From Bacteroidales bacterium (GTDB lineage Bacteria; Bacteroidota; Bacteroidia; Bacteroidales; Lentimicrobiaceae): 64,000 nucleotides of DNA. Positions 1-9,799 of this stretch are shown here, piece by piece. The stretch is taken from positions 186,001 to 250,000 of the forward strand of contig JADJEQ010000001.1 of assembly GCA_016709025.1 (NCBI GenBank). Direction: 5' to 3'. The notes under the pieces are model-generated. The model saw only the letters and a program-made list of their open reading frames with translations, was not told the DNA's origin and did no database searches. Both the position numbers and the translations under genes were made by a program. Positions within the stretch are counted from its first letter, which is position 1. Every line of letters begins with the position of its first letter.

Positions 1-1267
1 AAGTGGTACAACGGCTCAGGGCCACATATACCTGCCCCGGGGCAAAGGCTTCTTCCAGGTCTGCAATGATCTTCTCAAAAGTGAGTCCCTGGCTCTTGTG
101 CACGGTAATGGCCCAGGCCAGTTTCAACGGGTATTGAATAAAACTGCCGATGGTCTCTTCAACAACCCTGCTTCCTTTCGGGTCCCATGCATACCGGATG
201 TTGGCCCATTCCTCGCGTTTAACTTCGATGATATCGCCTTCATCAACGTCCACAAACAACCCGTCCTCTGATATTTCGACAATATGCCCGATTTTTCCGT
301 TGTAGAACCTCCTGTTGCGATCGTTTTTCAGGAACATCACCTGGGCGCCCTCCTTAAGTCTCAGATCTCTGTCAGTCGGAAAACTGCTTTCAGAAAAGAT
401 GCCTTCTACCGTTGCTTCAAAATGGAACAGCGGCTCGTCTATTTCACGCAACCGCTTCTCGTTGGTTTCTTCAACCAGGCGATTGTGGGTAGCAAGGATG
501 ATATAATCCTCCTCCTGTTCAGGAGTAAATCCGTGCATATACCGGTGGTTCAGCATTTCAATATCGCCGGCCATCAGGCTGTTGATTCTGATCCTGTTTA
601 AAAGATCGATGAAATCCTGATCCTTCTGCCGGTAGATTTTCTTCAATTCGATGTACACCGGTTTCTGCGCCTGAAGCGCCCGCGAACTAAAGAAAAACGG
701 ACTGGTATAGAAATTCCCGAGGATATTCCAGTCATCATGGTTCACAATGGGAGGAAGCTGAAATGTATCGCCGATCAGCACCACCTGAACCCCGCCAAAC
801 GGGGTAAACTCTCTTTTACGGAACACCCTGAGCAGCCGGTCGATCACATCGAGCAGGTCGCAGCGCACCATGGATATTTCATCGATCACCAAAAGTTCAA
901 GCCCACGGATAATTTCCAGCTTGTCACGATGGTAACGAAAATGATCGTTGATCACACTCTTATCCGGATCTCCTTCCGGAGCCCTCACCCTCAATCGCTT
1001 ATCGCCAGGCACATAAACACTTGGTTTAATGTTGAAGAAAGAGTGAATCGTCTGCCCTCCTGCATTTACCGCGGCCACCCCGGTCGGGGCCAGTACCACC
1101 ATATTTTTATTGCAGGTGGCCTTCAGGTACTTCAGAAAAGTCGTTTTGCCCGTGCCGGCCTTCCCGGTAAGGTATAACATCCGGTTCGTATGCGTCACAA
1201 ATTCAGCGGCATAACTGAATTCAGGATTGTTCTCATCGAGTGAGATGTTATCAATAACAAGGGGCAT
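1..1267 (-). CDS. Pif1/RecD-like ATP-dependent helicase, 3' end cut by window edge
   Basis: The gene reads leftward from an ATG at 1267 and runs off the window, so about 422 residues are visible. Superfamily 1B helicase motifs appear in order: Walker A GKAGTGKT at residues 35-42, the APTGVAA segment, Walker B-like VIDEISMV, GDTFQLPP (motif III), AWAITVHKSQG (motif V) and VALSRC (motif VI). This order fits Pif1/RecD-type DNA helicases, which translocate 5'-3' on single-stranded DNA. Related Bacteroidota proteins usually carry a further C-terminal region, which would lie outside the window. No partner gene is visible. The helicase call is secure; the exact subfamily is less so. Confidence 0.88.
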   Translation of the reverse strand, partial: MPLVIDNISLDENNPEFSYAAEFVTHTNRMLYLTGKAGTGKTTFLKYLKATCNKNMVVLAPTGVAAVNAGGQTIHSFFNIKPSVYVPGDKRLRVRAPEGDPDKSVINDHFRYHRDKLEIIRGLELLVIDEISMVRCDLLDVIDRLLRVFRKREFTPFGGVQVVLIGDTFQLPPIVNHDDWNILGNFYTSPFFFSSRALQAQKPVYIELKKIYRQKDQDFIDLLNRIRINSLMAGDIEMLNHRYMHGFTPEQEEDYIILATHNRLVEETNEKRLREIDEPLFHFEATVEGIFSESSFPTDRDLRLKEGAQVMFLKNDRNRRFYNGKIGHIVEISEDGLFVDVDEGDIIEVKREEWANIRYAWDPKGSRVVEETIGSFIQYPLKLAWAITVHKSQGLTFEKIIADLEEAFAPGQVYVALSRCTT

Positions 1268-2130
1268 AAACAGCTTCCGGATGGATTTATGAAACAGCTA
1301 AATTAACAAATCCTGACTGGAATTTAGAGGTAATGCTCAGTTTTCATATTTCTTTATGAATGCCTGAGGGCAGAAGTCGGAAGACAGAAGTCAGAAGTCG
1401 GAGGTCGGAAGTCGGAAGTCAGATGTAAGAAGTAAGAGGTAAGAGGTAAGAAGTATGACTTAGAGACTTAGAGACTTAGAGACTTAGAGACAGAGGGACA
1501 GGTGACAGAGGTATAACCGGAGAGGCTTGAGGTCGGAAGTCGGAGGTCGGAAGTCAGATGTAAGAAGTAAGACTTAGAGACTTAGAGACTTGGAGACAGA
1601 GGGACAGGTGACAGAGGTATAACCGGAGAGGCTTGAGGTCGGAAACCAGAGGTCGGAGGTCATGGCGGACAGAGGTCGGAAGTCATAGGTATGAGGTAAG
1701 AATGGTAAGGTGTAAGACCTGGTCACCCTGAGCGAAGACGAAGGGCCATCATTTCATCATTCCATCATTCCATCGATCCACTATTCCAACAATCCATCAT
1801 TCCATTTTTGTCACCCTGAAGTGTAATTTATTTCATAAAAATTAATATTCAATGACGTTATAATCCAAAATGCCCCACACCAATGTCATCCTGAGCGGAG
1901 TCGAAGGATAGACAGTGCGATGCGCTTCGACTCCGCTCAGCGTGACATTCATTTAAATATAAAGGTATCATTAATGATACTTCTTCTAACCAAACTAATA
2001 TTGTAATAAACCGATAATCAATTACTTCCCTAAATACGTCAATGATAGCGGTGGTTGGTGAGCATTTGTCGAACCAAATCGAAGGGCCATTATTCCATTA
2101 TTCCAATATTCCATCAATCCATCTGATAAC
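1268..2130. repeat. Repeat-filled spacer: GA-rich tandem repeats and ATTCCATC runs
   Basis: There is no gene here. From about 1372 to 1700 the sequence is built from short GA-rich words (gaagtcgg, gaggtaag, gacttagaga). A block from about 1414 to 1530 recurs in shorter form at about 1549-1640, including the same aaccggagaggcttgaggt tail. From 1746 to 1806 and 2085 to 2122 it consists of imperfect copies of ccatcattc. The reverse complement of the GA-rich words recurs at 62630-62700, so this is a dispersed family. It has no coding character. Confidence 0.85.
1885..1946. repeat. Inverted repeat with ctgagcggagtcgaag arms
   Basis: Two arms (1885-1907 and 1923-1946) are inverted copies of each other with about 20 of 23 bases matching around a 15-base loop. 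Single arms of the same family recur at 35273-35290, 35412-35434 and 35491-35514, and related pieces occur near 1730 and 32575. The element resembles REP-type palindromes seen in Bacteroidota spacers. It could form a hairpin in RNA or DNA, but no function can be read from the sequence. Confidence 0.8.
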
Positions 2131-2134
2131 TAAA

Positions 2135-2163
2135 AAAAGCACCCAACCAATGTCGGATGCTTT
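2135..2163 (-). terminator. Rho-independent terminator after the DEAD-box gene
   Basis: Read on the minus strand, the arms AAAGCA-CC and GG-TGCTTT pair around a short loop and are followed by a T run. The hairpin begins about 30 bases after the stop codon of the helicase gene ending at 2194. Confidence 0.65.
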
Positions 2164-2193
2164 CTGTTTCAATTTCCGGCAAACCGGGTTGTT

Positions 2194-3471
2194 TTACCAG
2201 CGCTTTCTATGAAAGGGGCTATTACCCGAAGCGGCCGGGCGGGCCTGCCTGTTCTGACCTGCAGGACGTGAAGTTGGACGACCCTGTCCCGAAGAACGGC
2301 GCGGCCTATCCTCAACTTCGGCTGCTGCAGAAGGCATACTGGCAATAAAACCAGGCATCCGTTTAACTTCAATGGATTGAGGTAGTAACTTGTTGATGTC
2401 TTTCAGGCTTCCGCGTTCTTCGGCCGCACAAAACGAAATGGCGGTTCCCGATTCACCTGCCCTGGCTGTACGGCCAATGCGGTGAACATAGGTTTCAGCA
2501 ACTTCAGGCAATTCAAAGTTGATCACATGTGATAGTTTATCCACATCAATTCCGCGTGAAGCGATATCGGTGGCAACCAAAACCTTGATGGAGCGGTCTT
2601 TAAATCCCTGTAAAGCCTTTTGGCGGGCCATCTGCGATTTATTACCATGGATGGCAACAGCAGAAATACCCAGTTTGATCAGTTCGCGGGTTACCTTATC
2701 GGCACCGTGCTTGGTTCTGGTAAAGATCAGCGCTGTTTCAATATCTTCAGACTCGAATACCTGCTGAAGCATGGCGCGTTTGTCGGCCTTCTCCACATAG
2801 TAAACCGACTGGTTAACACTTTCGGCCGGGGCAGAAAGCGCAGCCACATGTACCATCACCGGATTGCGGAGCAGGCTGTCGGCCAGTGCCCTGATTTCGT
2901 TGGGGATGGTTGCTGTGAAGAAGCCTGTTTGCCTGCGGGCAGGCAGTTTGGCAATAATTCGTTTGATATCCGGTGCAAAACCCATGTCAAGCATGCGGTC
3001 GGCTTCATCAAGAATAAAAAATTCAATGTTATCAAGGTGAATAAAACCCTGGTTCATCAGGTCGAGCAATCGGCCCGGGGTAGCAATCAGAATATCCACG
3101 CCTTTGCGCAGGGTAGTTGTTTGAGGATTTTGTGAAACGCCTCCGTAAACAACGGTATGCCTTAATTTAAGACCTTTGCTGTAATCGGAAAAGCTTTCAC
3201 TGATCTGTATGGCAAGCTCTCGGGTGGGTGCAAGCACCAATGCCCGGATGCCGGTGGTTTTACGGTCGGCCTGGCCGGCATAGAGTTTTTGCAGAATGGG
3301 AATGGCAAAGGCGGCAGTCTTGCCGGTTCCGGTCTGGGCCGTACCGAATACATCGGAGCCTTTTAAAAGATGCGGAATTGCTTTTGCCTGAATGGGTGTT
3401 GGTTCAACATAACCCTTTTGTTTCAGCGCCTGGGTAATGGGCGCAATGATGTTCAATTCTTCGAATGTCAT
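2194..3471 (-). CDS. DEAD-box ATP-dependent RNA helicase, RhlE type
   Basis: 425 residues. It unwinds RNA duplexes with ATP and acts in the cytoplasm, usually in ribosome assembly, RNA decay or cold adaptation. Visible motifs are the Q motif (PTPIQAKAIP), AQTGTGKT, PTRELA, DEADRMLDMGF, TAT in place of the usual SAT, the Ia/Ib segments, ATDIASRGID and HRIGRTARAG. The C-terminal 45 residues are a basic, Arg/Pro/Gly-rich tail as in RhlE proteins. The ATG at 3471 is chosen because the Q-motif region begins right after it; an upstream in-frame ATG at 3507 adds 12 unrelated residues. A Bacteroidota-type promoter lies about 155 bases upstream. A short palindrome at 2930-2945 is read in frame as part of LPARRQ. 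Confidence 0.93.
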   Translation of the reverse strand: MTFEELNIIAPITQALKQKGYVEPTPIQAKAIPHLLKGSDVFGTAQTGTGKTAAFAIPILQKLYAGQADRKTTGIRALVLAPTRELAIQISESFSDYSKGLKLRHTVVYGGVSQNPQTTTLRKGVDILIATPGRLLDLMNQGFIHLDNIEFFILDEADRMLDMGFAPDIKRIIAKLPARRQTGFFTATIPNEIRALADSLLRNPVMVHVAALSAPAESVNQSVYYVEKADKRAMLQQVFESEDIETALIFTRTKHGADKVTRELIKLGISAVAIHGNKSQMARQKALQGFKDRSIKVLVATDIASRGIDVDKLSHVINFELPEVAETYVHRIGRTARAGESGTAISFCAAEERGSLKDINKLLPQSIEVKRMPGFIASMPSAAAEVEDRPRRSSGQGRPTSRPAGQNRQARPAASGNSPFHRKRW

Positions 3472-3625
3472 GTAATATAAATAAGAGTGATCGCAGCCGG
3501 TAAACAACCGTGGCTTTTCGGATAGTCCTGAGTTAAGTTCTGAAAGAATCGGGAATTAACGAAGGTTCGATGGGCAGGAAAGGATATAAACCTATAAATG
3601 AGAAACAGCTACTTTAAATGTGCTG

Positions 3626-3659
3626 CAAAGATAGATATAATATGCAGACCAATTACAAA
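3626..3659 (-). promoter_or_regulatory. Bacteroidota-type promoter for the DEAD-box gene
   Basis: On the minus strand, TTTG (3659-3656) and TATCTTTG (3633-3626) are separated by 22 bases, matching the Bacteroidota -33/-7 consensus TTTG / TAnnTTTG. It predicts a 5' leader of about 150 bases. The rest of the spacer from 3660 to 3889 is AT-rich and shows nothing else. Confidence 0.6.
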
Positions 3660-3889
3660 TGTAAAATAAATCGTGTTTTAAAGCCAGGATTGGATCATTA
3701 GCCTGGATTATTACCAAACCTGGTAAACTCAGAAATAGATATATCTATTTCATTATCTGTATGTTATAAAATTAGTCAGAAGGATTCAGAAAAACAAACA
3801 GACGAAATAAAAATGCTTTTTGCTGAAATATTACCTAAATCCGACTTGTCGTACAACCGTTTCCCTGATCTTCACAACAACAATAGATG

Positions 3890-6800
3890 CTATTGCAGAA
3901 CGATCTTTCTCTGCAAAATCAGGTTTCCCATTGCGATGTTCACGACGTAAATTCCCTCCCCGGCCCATCCCAGGTCTATGGTTTCAGCATTCTCACCGTT
4001 GAATTTCCCGGAATAAACGATTCTGCCACAAACATCACTGATTGTAACATAAACAGGGTCAGTACTCTTTGTTAAACCTGAAATCGTGAACCTGCCATCC
4101 GAAGGGTTAGGATAAATCCGGATGTTGCTGGTCTTCAGATCATTGGTACCGGTTACCAGGCCTGACTGTGTAACGGTGACAATTTGCGGGCTCAGGCCAA
4201 TAACACTGACCAAAAGATTTGCAACACGGTCTTCGGTCGATTCATTTGCGTCATAAACTGCCAGGATATTTCCATAGCCGGTTCCTGAAGAATTTGTTTT
4301 GCACCATTCTGCATTACTCTCAACAATCCAATCGGTATTGGAAGCTACTGTAAAGGTTGTGAATCCAGCTTCAGCTGAAACAATCACAGCAGGAGGTTCA
4401 ACCGAAAGGATTGCCTCTGCCCCGGCCTGAATAATGGTTGCAACCTGGTCGCTGCTTCCTGTGGCTGATATTATAATGAGGGCGATTCGTTCCGTTGTGG
4501 CCAAATTTTCGGCATAATCTGCAACCAGAATGCCATTTCCGGTTCCGGATGGCGTAACAGTACACCAATCTGAATCGCTGTATGCTGTCCAGGAGGTGTT
4601 GGAGAATACTGAAAAGGTTGTACTTCCTGCCGATGAAGAAACATTCTGAGTCTGAGGAGTCAGGTTTAGTATAACATCCATACTGGCCTGAGTTACCGTA
4701 ACAACCTGGCTGCTTACCCCATTTGCTGAAATCGTAATGGTCGCAATTCTGTCAATATCTCCGGTATTCTCAGCATACTCGGCCAGCAATACGCCATTTC
4801 CGGAGCCTGAAGCTGTAACCACACACCAGACAGCATCACTAAGTGCATTCCAGTCAAGGTTTGAAGCAACGGAAAAAGTAGTTGTTCCGGCATTGGACAA
4901 TACATCCTGATTTGAAGGTGTAACAGCTAAAACCGGGTCTGTCCCAACCTGTGTAACGGTCACAAATTGATCATTCACGCCTTCTGCTGAAACAGTTATC
5001 ATAGCCGTACGGGAAGTTGTACCAGTATTCTCTGAATAAGTTACATTGATAATTTCATTGCCGTTTCCGGTTGGTGTTACCAGGCACCATTCTGAATTGC
5101 TTTGTGCGGTCCATATTGTGTTCGATGTCACCACAAATGAAGTACTTCCGGCTGCAGAAGATACACTCTGTGAAGAGGGCGAAACCGTTAAAGTAGCTGC
5201 GGCCCCTGCCTGAACCACTGTGACAGCATGGCTTGTTGCGTCCGTTGCCGAAACGATAATGGTTGCCGTACGTGAAGAAGTTTCAGGGTTGGTCGTGTAA
5301 CTTGCTGTGATTGTCCCGTTACCATTGCCGGTGGAGGTCACTGTACACCACCCGGCATCGCTCTGCGCCGTCCAGTTGGTGTTGGAAGTGACTGTGAAGG
5401 TGGTACTACCAGCAGTGGCGGGTACACTCTGAGAAGAAGGTGTGACAGATAAGGTGGCGGCTGCTCCCGCCTGAAAAACGGTAACTGTCTGGGCTGACGC
5501 ACCCGCGGCCGAAACAGTGATGGTGGCCGTCCGGGAGGTGGTCTCCGGGTTGGCCGTGAAATCTACCGAAATTGTTCCATTACCGCTGCCGGTGGAAGTG
5601 ACGGTGCACCACCCGGCGTCACTCTGTGCAGCCCAGTTGGTGTTCGAGGTTACCGTAAAGCTGGTATTACCAGCTGTGGAAGCTACACTTTGTGAGGAGG
5701 GCGTAACCGATAAGGAGGCGGCTGCTCCCGCCTGAACAACGGTAACGGTCTGGGTTGCCGCACCCGTGGCCGAAACGGTAATGGTGGCCGTTCGGGAGGT
5801 AGTCAGTGTATTTGCTGTATAAGTTGCTGTGATCGTGCCATTTCCATTGCCTGAAGCGGTGACGGTGCACCACCCGGCATCGCTCTGCGCCGTCCAGTTG
5901 GTGTTGGAAGTGACCGTAAAGCTGGTATTGCCAGCGGTGGCAGCCACACTTTGTGAGGAGGGCGTAACCGATAAGGTGGCGGCTGCTCCCGCCTGAACCA
6001 CGGTAACGGTCTGAGTTGCCGCACCCGTGGCCGAAACAGTGATGGTGGCTGTTCGGGAGGTGGTCAGTGTATTTGCTGTATAAGTTGCCGTGATCGTGCC
6101 ATTTCCATTACCTGAAGCGGTGACGGTGCACCAGCCGGCATCGCTCTGGGCAGTCCAGTTGGTGTTGGAAGTGACTGTAAAGCTGGTATTGCCAGCGGTG
6201 GCAGCCACACTTTGTGAAGAGGGTGTAACCGATAAGGTGACTCCTGCTCCCGCCTGTACAACGGTAACGGTCTGGGTTGCCGCACCCGTGGCCGAAACGG
6301 TGATGGTGGCCGTTCGGGAGGTGGTCAGTGTATTGGCTGTATAAGTTGCCGTGATCGTGCCATTTCCATTGCCTGATGCTGTAACGGTGCACCAGCCGGC
6401 ATCACTCTGTGCAGCCCAGTTGGTGTTCGAAGTTACCGTAAAGCTGGTATTGCCAGCGATGGCAGCCACACTTTGTGAGGAGGGCGTAACCGATAAGGTG
6501 GCGGCTGCTCCCGCCTGAACAACGGTAACAGTCTGAGTTGCCGCACCCGTGGCCGAAACGGTAATGGTGGCCGTTCGGGAGGTAGTCAGTGTATTTGCTG
6601 TATAAGTTGCCGTGATCGTGCCATTTCCATTGCCTGATGCGGTGACGGTGCACCACCCGGCATCGCTCTGTGCCGTCCAGTTGGTGTTCGAGGCTACCGT
6701 AAAGCTGGTATTGCCAGCGGTGGCCGCTACACTTTGTGAGGAGGGTGTAACCGATAAGGTAGCGGCTGCTCCCGCCTGTACAACGGTAACGGTCTGTGTT

Positions 6801-9385
6801 GCCGCACCCGTGGCCGAAACGGTGATGGTGGCTGTTCGGGAGGTGGTCAGTGTATTTGCTGTATAAGTTGCCGTGATCGTGCCATTTCCATTGCCTGATG
6901 CGGTGACGGTACACCACCCGGCATCGCTCTGCGCCGTCCAGTTGGTGTTGGAAGTGACCGTAAAGCTGGTATTGCCAGCGGTGGCCGCTACACTTTGTGA
7001 GGAGGGCGTAACCGATAAGGTGGCGGCGACTCCCGCCTGTACAACGGTAACGGTCTGGGTTGCCGCACCCGTGGCCGAAACGGTGATGGTGGCCGTTCGG
7101 GAGGTGGTCAGTGTATTTGCTGTATAAGTTGCCGTGATCGTGCCATTTCCATTGCCTGATGCGGTGACGGTGCACCAGCCGGCATCGCTCTGTGCCGCCC
7201 AGTTGGTATTCGAGGATACCGTAAAGCTGGTATTGCCAGCTGTGGCAGCCACACTTTGTGAAGATGGCGTAACCGATAAGGTAGCGGCTGCTCCCGCCTG
7301 TACCACGGTAACGGTCTGGGTGGCCGCACCCGTGGCCGAAACGGTGATGGTGGCCGTTCGGGAGGTGGTCAGTGTATTGGCTGTATATGTTGCCGTGATC
7401 GTGCCATTTCCATTGCCTGATGCGGTGACGGTGCACCAGCCGGCTTCGCTCTGTGCCGCCCAGTTGGTGTTCGAGTTTACTGTAAAGCTGGTATTGCCAG
7501 CTGTGGCCGCTACACTTTGTGAAGATGGCGTAACCGATAAGGTAGCGGCTGCTCCCGCCTGTACCACGGTAACGGTCTGGGTGGCCGCACCCGTGGCCGA
7601 AACGGTGATGGTGGCCGTTCGGGAGGTGGTCAGTGTATTGGCTGTATATGTTGCCGTGATCGTGCCATTTCCATTGCCTGATGCGGTAATGGTGCACCAG
7701 CCGGCATCGCTCTGTGCAGCCCAGTTGGTGTTCGAGGTTACCGTAAAGCTGGTATTGCCAGCTGTGGCAGCCACACTTTGTGAAGATGGCGTAACCGATA
7801 AGGTAGCGGCTGCTCCCGCCTGTACAACGGTAACGGTCTGGGTTGCCGCACCCGTGGCCGAAACGGTGATGGTGGCTGTTCGGGAGGTGGTCAGTGTATT
7901 GGCTGTATATGTTGCCGTGATCGTGCCATTTCCATTGCCTGATGCGGTGACGGTACACCACCCGGCATCGCTCTGTGCAGCCCAGTTGGTGTTCGAGGTT
8001 ACCGTAAAGCTGGTATTGCCAGCTGTGGCAGCTACACTTTGTGAGGAGGGCGTAACCGATAAGGTGGCGGCTGCTCCCGCCTGAACAACGGTAACGGTCT
8101 GGGTTGCCGCACCCGTGGCCGAAACAGTGATGGTGGCTGTTCGGGAGGTGGTCAGTGTATTTGCTGTATAAGTTGCCGTGATCGTGCCATTTCCATTGCC
8201 TGATGCGGTGACGGTGCACCAGCCGGCATCGCTCTGTGCAGCCCAGTTGGTGTTCGAGGTTACCGTAAAGCTGGTATTGCCAGCTGTGGCCGCTACACTT
8301 TGTGAAGAGGGCGTAACCGATAAGGTGGCGGCTGCTCCCGCCTGAACAACGGTAACGGTCTGGGTGGCCGCACCCGTGGCCGAAACGGTGATGGTGGCTG
8401 TTCGGGAGGTGGTCAGTGTATTTGCTGTATAAGTTGCCGTGATCGTTCCATTTCCGTTGCCCGATGGGGTGATTGTACACCATCCGGCATTGCTCTGAGC
8501 CGTCCAGTTGGTGTTGGAGCTGACCGTAAAGGTGGTACTGCCCGCTGTGGCTGCAACACTTCTGCTGTTCGGTGTAACATTGAGCGTGGATCCGCCTTGC
8601 TCATAGGCTATGGCAGCATTAAAGATCTCATTGACAAATTGCGGAGCAACCAGCGCTGTAGCCGCAGCATTCGGATGACTATCGGTTGTGCTGACGGCAT
8701 ATTGCGGCAATTCGTATCCATTTGCATCCGTAAGCTTGGCAAAATAATGAAACACATAGATATTGGACGGGAATGCCCCTATTTCGGGATCAAGACCCTG
8801 AGCCAGTGTGTCTTTCATCCAGGTAGTAAATCTTTTTGACAATAAGGCAGCATTGGCATTGGTATTTGCAACAACCAGCGGGGCATTGGTCCAGAGGGCA
8901 AAGAAATTCTCAGGATGCTGGGCCATTACACTTACAATGTTTCTCATATGCCATTTGTGATTGTACATCGTTTTTCTTGTATAATACAAGGTATCAGATG
9001 GCCCTCCCATGCCGGTCATAGCGGAAGAAGGGTAACACGACTTGACGACAACTATTTTATTGGCTGCCAGAATAGGCAAAATGTCCGCATTGGGATCCTC
9101 ATTATCAAAAATACGATGCCAGCGTTCCCATTCATTGTCATTGGATATCGGTGCTCCCGGCCACCATTGCTCGGTCATGGAAACAGCATTGGTTCCGGTG
9201 TACCCATGTGCAGCATTGTAATTTGCTATTTCAATCGGGATGGTGGTTGAAGAACCAGTTTGTCCCCAGATATTACCTCCGGTGGAGTGGTGTAGAAACT
9301 TACCACTCCTGTAAAGATTCTGTGAAACTGAAGTGAATGGAATCAGAAGAATAAGGACAAGAAACAGGGTTTGGCTTTTTCTCAT
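3890..9385 (-). CDS. Secreted SGNH-like protein with 17 BACON-type repeats and T9SS C-terminal signal
   Basis: 1831 residues. Residues 1-21 are a signal peptide. Residues 22-267 form an SGNH/GDSL-hydrolase-like domain (LHHSTGGNIW near the start, VVKSCYPSS in the middle, TTDSHPNAAA near the end as possible Ser and Asp/His blocks). Seventeen 87-residue Ig-like repeats of BACON type follow (about 268-1746), with SNTNW, GWCTVT and TVTVVQAG as landmarks. Repeats 2-11 are nearly identical and repeats 12-17 diverge progressively. The last 85 residues are a T9SS type A sorting domain (YPNPSDGRF, GIYVVNI), so the protein should be exported through the outer membrane and anchored or released there. BACON domains are thought to bind carbohydrate or mucin. 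Whether the head is an active esterase is inferred, not shown. A paralogue of the head follows upstream at 9800-11161. Confidence 0.88.
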   Translation of the reverse strand: MRKSQTLFLVLILLIPFTSVSQNLYRSGKFLHHSTGGNIWGQTGSSTTIPIEIANYNAAHGYTGTNAVSMTEQWWPGAPISNDNEWERWHRIFDNEDPNADILPILAANKIVVVKSCYPSSAMTGMGGPSDTLYYTRKTMYNHKWHMRNIVSVMAQHPENFFALWTNAPLVVANTNANAALLSKRFTTWMKDTLAQGLDPEIGAFPSNIYVFHYFAKLTDANGYELPQYAVSTTDSHPNAAATALVAPQFVNEIFNAAIAYEQGGSTLNVTPNSRSVAATAGSTTFTVSSNTNWTAQSNAGWCTITPSGNGNGTITATYTANTLTTSRTATITVSATGAATQTVTVVQAGAAATLSVTPSSQSVAATAGNTSFTVTSNTNWAAQSDAGWCTVTASGNGNGTITATYTANTLTTSRTATITVSATGAATQTVTVVQAGAAATLSVTPSSQSVAATAGNTSFTVTSNTNWAAQSDAGWCTVTASGNGNGTITATYTANTLTTSRTATITVSATGAATQTVTVVQAGAAATLSVTPSSQSVAATAGNTSFTVTSNTNWAAQSDAGWCTITASGNGNGTITATYTANTLTTSRTATITVSATGAATQTVTVVQAGAAATLSVTPSSQSVAATAGNTSFTVNSNTNWAAQSEAGWCTVTASGNGNGTITATYTANTLTTSRTATITVSATGAATQTVTVVQAGAAATLSVTPSSQSVAATAGNTSFTVSSNTNWAAQSDAGWCTVTASGNGNGTITATYTANTLTTSRTATITVSATGAATQTVTVVQAGVAATLSVTPSSQSVAATAGNTSFTVTSNTNWTAQSDAGWCTVTASGNGNGTITATYTANTLTTSRTATITVSATGAATQTVTVVQAGAAATLSVTPSSQSVAATAGNTSFTVASNTNWTAQSDAGWCTVTASGNGNGTITATYTANTLTTSRTATITVSATGAATQTVTVVQAGAAATLSVTPSSQSVAAIAGNTSFTVTSNTNWAAQSDAGWCTVTASGNGNGTITATYTANTLTTSRTATITVSATGAATQTVTVVQAGAGVTLSVTPSSQSVAATAGNTSFTVTSNTNWTAQSDAGWCTVTASGNGNGTITATYTANTLTTSRTATITVSATGAATQTVTVVQAGAAATLSVTPSSQSVAATAGNTSFTVTSNTNWTAQSDAGWCTVTASGNGNGTITATYTANTLTTSRTATITVSATGAATQTVTVVQAGAAASLSVTPSSQSVASTAGNTSFTVTSNTNWAAQSDAGWCTVTSTGSGNGTISVDFTANPETTSRTATITVSAAGASAQTVTVFQAGAAATLSVTPSSQSVPATAGSTTFTVTSNTNWTAQSDAGWCTVTSTGNGNGTITASYTTNPETSSRTATIIVSATDATSHAVTVVQAGAAATLTVSPSSQSVSSAAGSTSFVVTSNTIWTAQSNSEWCLVTPTGNGNEIINVTYSENTGTTSRTAMITVSAEGVNDQFVTVTQVGTDPVLAVTPSNQDVLSNAGTTTFSVASNLDWNALSDAVWCVVTASGSGNGVLLAEYAENTGDIDRIATITISANGVSSQVVTVTQASMDVILNLTPQTQNVSSSAGSTTFSVFSNTSWTAYSDSDWCTVTPSGTGNGILVADYAENLATTERIALIIISATGSSDQVATIIQAGAEAILSVEPPAVIVSAEAGFTTFTVASNTDWIVESNAEWCKTNSSGTGYGNILAVYDANESTEDRVANLLVSVIGLSPQIVTVTQSGLVTGTNDLKTSNIRIYPNPSDGRFTISGLTKSTDPVYVTISDVCGRIVYSGKFNGENAETIDLGWAGEGIYVVNIAMGNLILQRKIVLQ
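4148..8584 (-). repeat. Array of 17 tandem 261-bp coding repeats
   Basis: The BACON-encoding part of the large surface protein is a head-to-tail array with an exact 261-bp period. About ten central units (roughly 5750-8320) differ at only a few positions each, which points to recent expansion or gene conversion. The units nearest the 3' end (4148-5450) have diverged. Such identity makes the copy number prone to assembly collapse or expansion. Confidence 0.92.
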
Positions 9386-9465
9386 TGCTTATAGGTTCGT
9401 TTATGGGGGGATCAATAAAGTGTTAATATGCAGGGGTTAATAACAAAATAAATCGCACGAAGTTT

Positions 9466-9473
9466 CAAAGATA
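9466..9473 (-). promoter_or_regulatory. -7 element (TATCTTTG) upstream of the BACON-repeat gene
   Basis: The minus strand reads TATCTTTG about 80 bases before the start codon at 9385. No clear TTTG -33 box is present at the usual spacing. The remainder of the 9386-9799 spacer shows nothing I recognise. Confidence 0.4.
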
Positions 9474-9799
9474 CAACGTTTTATGTATAAAATGTCATGA
9501 TCCCCACATGAACTGACTGTACTATTTTGCCCGAAAGCTTTCTCAGGCAGTCAGGTATGTAAATAATTTCTAATATATGGTCCTTCATGACTAACGGTTT
9601 CAGGCTGGCTGGCTCGTTCTTCCACAAAGGCGGGAAAGGCTTTGCGACAGGCAAAATTAAAATCTTTCTATGGATGAAAAATCGCCACATAGAACTGTTA
9701 GTTCAGAAACGCCTTGCTCTGAAAATTCTCTTTTACAAACAGAATAGAAGGTCGACTACAGAAAATCTGATTGATTTCAGATGATTTCAGACAGCCTTC

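Noticed and set aside
7134..8084. A 316-codon plus-strand frame across the BACON array
   Set aside because: It is antisense to the repeats with the same 261-bp period and is explained fully by them.
6402..8483. A 693-codon frame on the same strand as the BACON gene but in another frame, with its own 87-residue period
   Set aside because: It is the shadow of the tandem BACON repeat in another frame; with no stop codons in one unit, none appear in the array. It has an unnatural His/Cys-rich composition and no start signal or domain.
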